A DNA stretch of 5,412 nt from Promethearchaeota archaeon (lineage in GTDB: Archaea; Asgardarchaeota; Lokiarchaeia; Sigyniarchaeales; SOKP01): NCBI GenBank assembly GCA_030605895.1, contig JAUWHL010000269.1:1-5412 (forward strand), given 5' to 3'. Shown in pieces: positions 5,221-5,412 of the stretch. Position 1 is the first letter of the stretch; the number at the start of each line of letters is the position of its first letter. The translations under genes and the position numbers were made by a program. A model generated the notes under the pieces. It was not told the DNA's origin, searched no databases, and worked only from the letters and a program-made list of their open reading frames with translations.

Positions 5221-5412
5221 TTGAGTATTCAAGATAATGAAATCATTATCGGATTAGAAGTCCATATTCAATTAACGAATCTCAAGACAAAACTTTTTTG
5301 TAGCTGTAGTAACAATTATCGCGGAGAAGTACCAAATTCTCATGTATGCCCTATTTGTATAGGACTCCCCGGGTCACTTCCAGTAATAAACAAAAAAGCT
5401 ATTGAATTTGCC
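5221..5412 (+). CDS. gatB: Aspartyl/glutamyl-tRNA amidotransferase subunit B (GatB), N-terminal part (runs off right edge)
   Basis: The first 64 codons are visible. GatB is the GatCAB subunit that phosphorylates the mischarged Asp or Glu on the tRNA with ATP and then amidates it with ammonia from GatA. Seen: IIIGLEVHIQL (residues 8-18), KTKLFCSCS (22-30) and PNSHVCPICIGLPGSLPV (38-55), the family's N-terminal block in the right order. Cys27, Cys29, Cys43 and Cys46 make a CxC plus CxxC set that would form the zinc site found in many GatB proteins. Bacterial GatB lacking zinc has lost these cysteines. Start choice: there is no ATG or GTG between the in-frame TAG at 5173 and the GLEVH motif, and TTG 5221 has a well-spaced six-G ribosome site. 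Only TTG 5191, deep inside gatA, is an alternative. One base separates it from the gatA stop, so the two are co-transcribed and probably made in matched amounts. Confidence 0.93.
   Translation, partial: MSIQDNEIIIGLEVHIQLTNLKTKLFCSCSNNYRGEVPNSHVCPICIGLPGSLPVINKKAIEFA

Overview
This is an AT-rich window (roughly 30% G+C by eye) that reads as archaeal. The evidence is a coenzyme F420 ligase (CofE), an archaeal-type asparaginyl-tRNA synthetase, an archaeal-looking dihydropteroate synthase family protein, and TATA-like boxes about 26 bases upstream of start codons with no Shine-Dalgarno sequence, which is the leaderless pattern. An AT-rich Asgard or other F420-containing mesophilic archaeon would fit, but the sequence does not fix the phylum.

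Layout. Bases 1-319 hold the N-terminal 106 codons of a dihydropteroate synthase family gene on the minus strand, running off the left edge. Bases 320-666 are a divergent, very AT-rich intergenic stretch carrying the minus-strand promoter at its left end and a plus-strand promoter at its right end. Bases 667-1258 encode two small overlapping genes that look like a TumE-type (DUF6516) toxin-antitoxin module: an acidic helical protein followed by the toxin-like protein. Bases 1373-2158 encode CofE behind its own leaderless promoter. Bases 2273-3574 encode AsnS, followed immediately by a hairpin that may be a terminator. Bases 3738-5219 encode GatA. One base later a TTG-started GatB begins at 5221 and runs off the right edge.

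How the genes relate. The right half concerns asparagine/glutamine tRNA charging. AsnS attaches Asn directly to tRNA-Asn, and GatA/GatB are subunits of the GatCAB amidotransferase that converts Asp-tRNA-Asn (or Glu-tRNA-Gln) to the amide form. Having both routes side by side is the main biological puzzle, since archaea commonly rely on one for tRNA-Asn. The usual gatC partner is not seen upstream of gatA. CofE and the dihydropteroate synthase family protein both point to C1/F420 cofactor synthesis, but they are separated by the toxin-antitoxin pair and lie on opposite strands, so they are not an operon.

Most of the window is conserved housekeeping sequence. The accessory part is the toxin-antitoxin pair and its flanks (about 320-1372). 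I found no CRISPR array, tRNA, rRNA or insertion sequence, and no clear sign of an undescribed multi-gene system.
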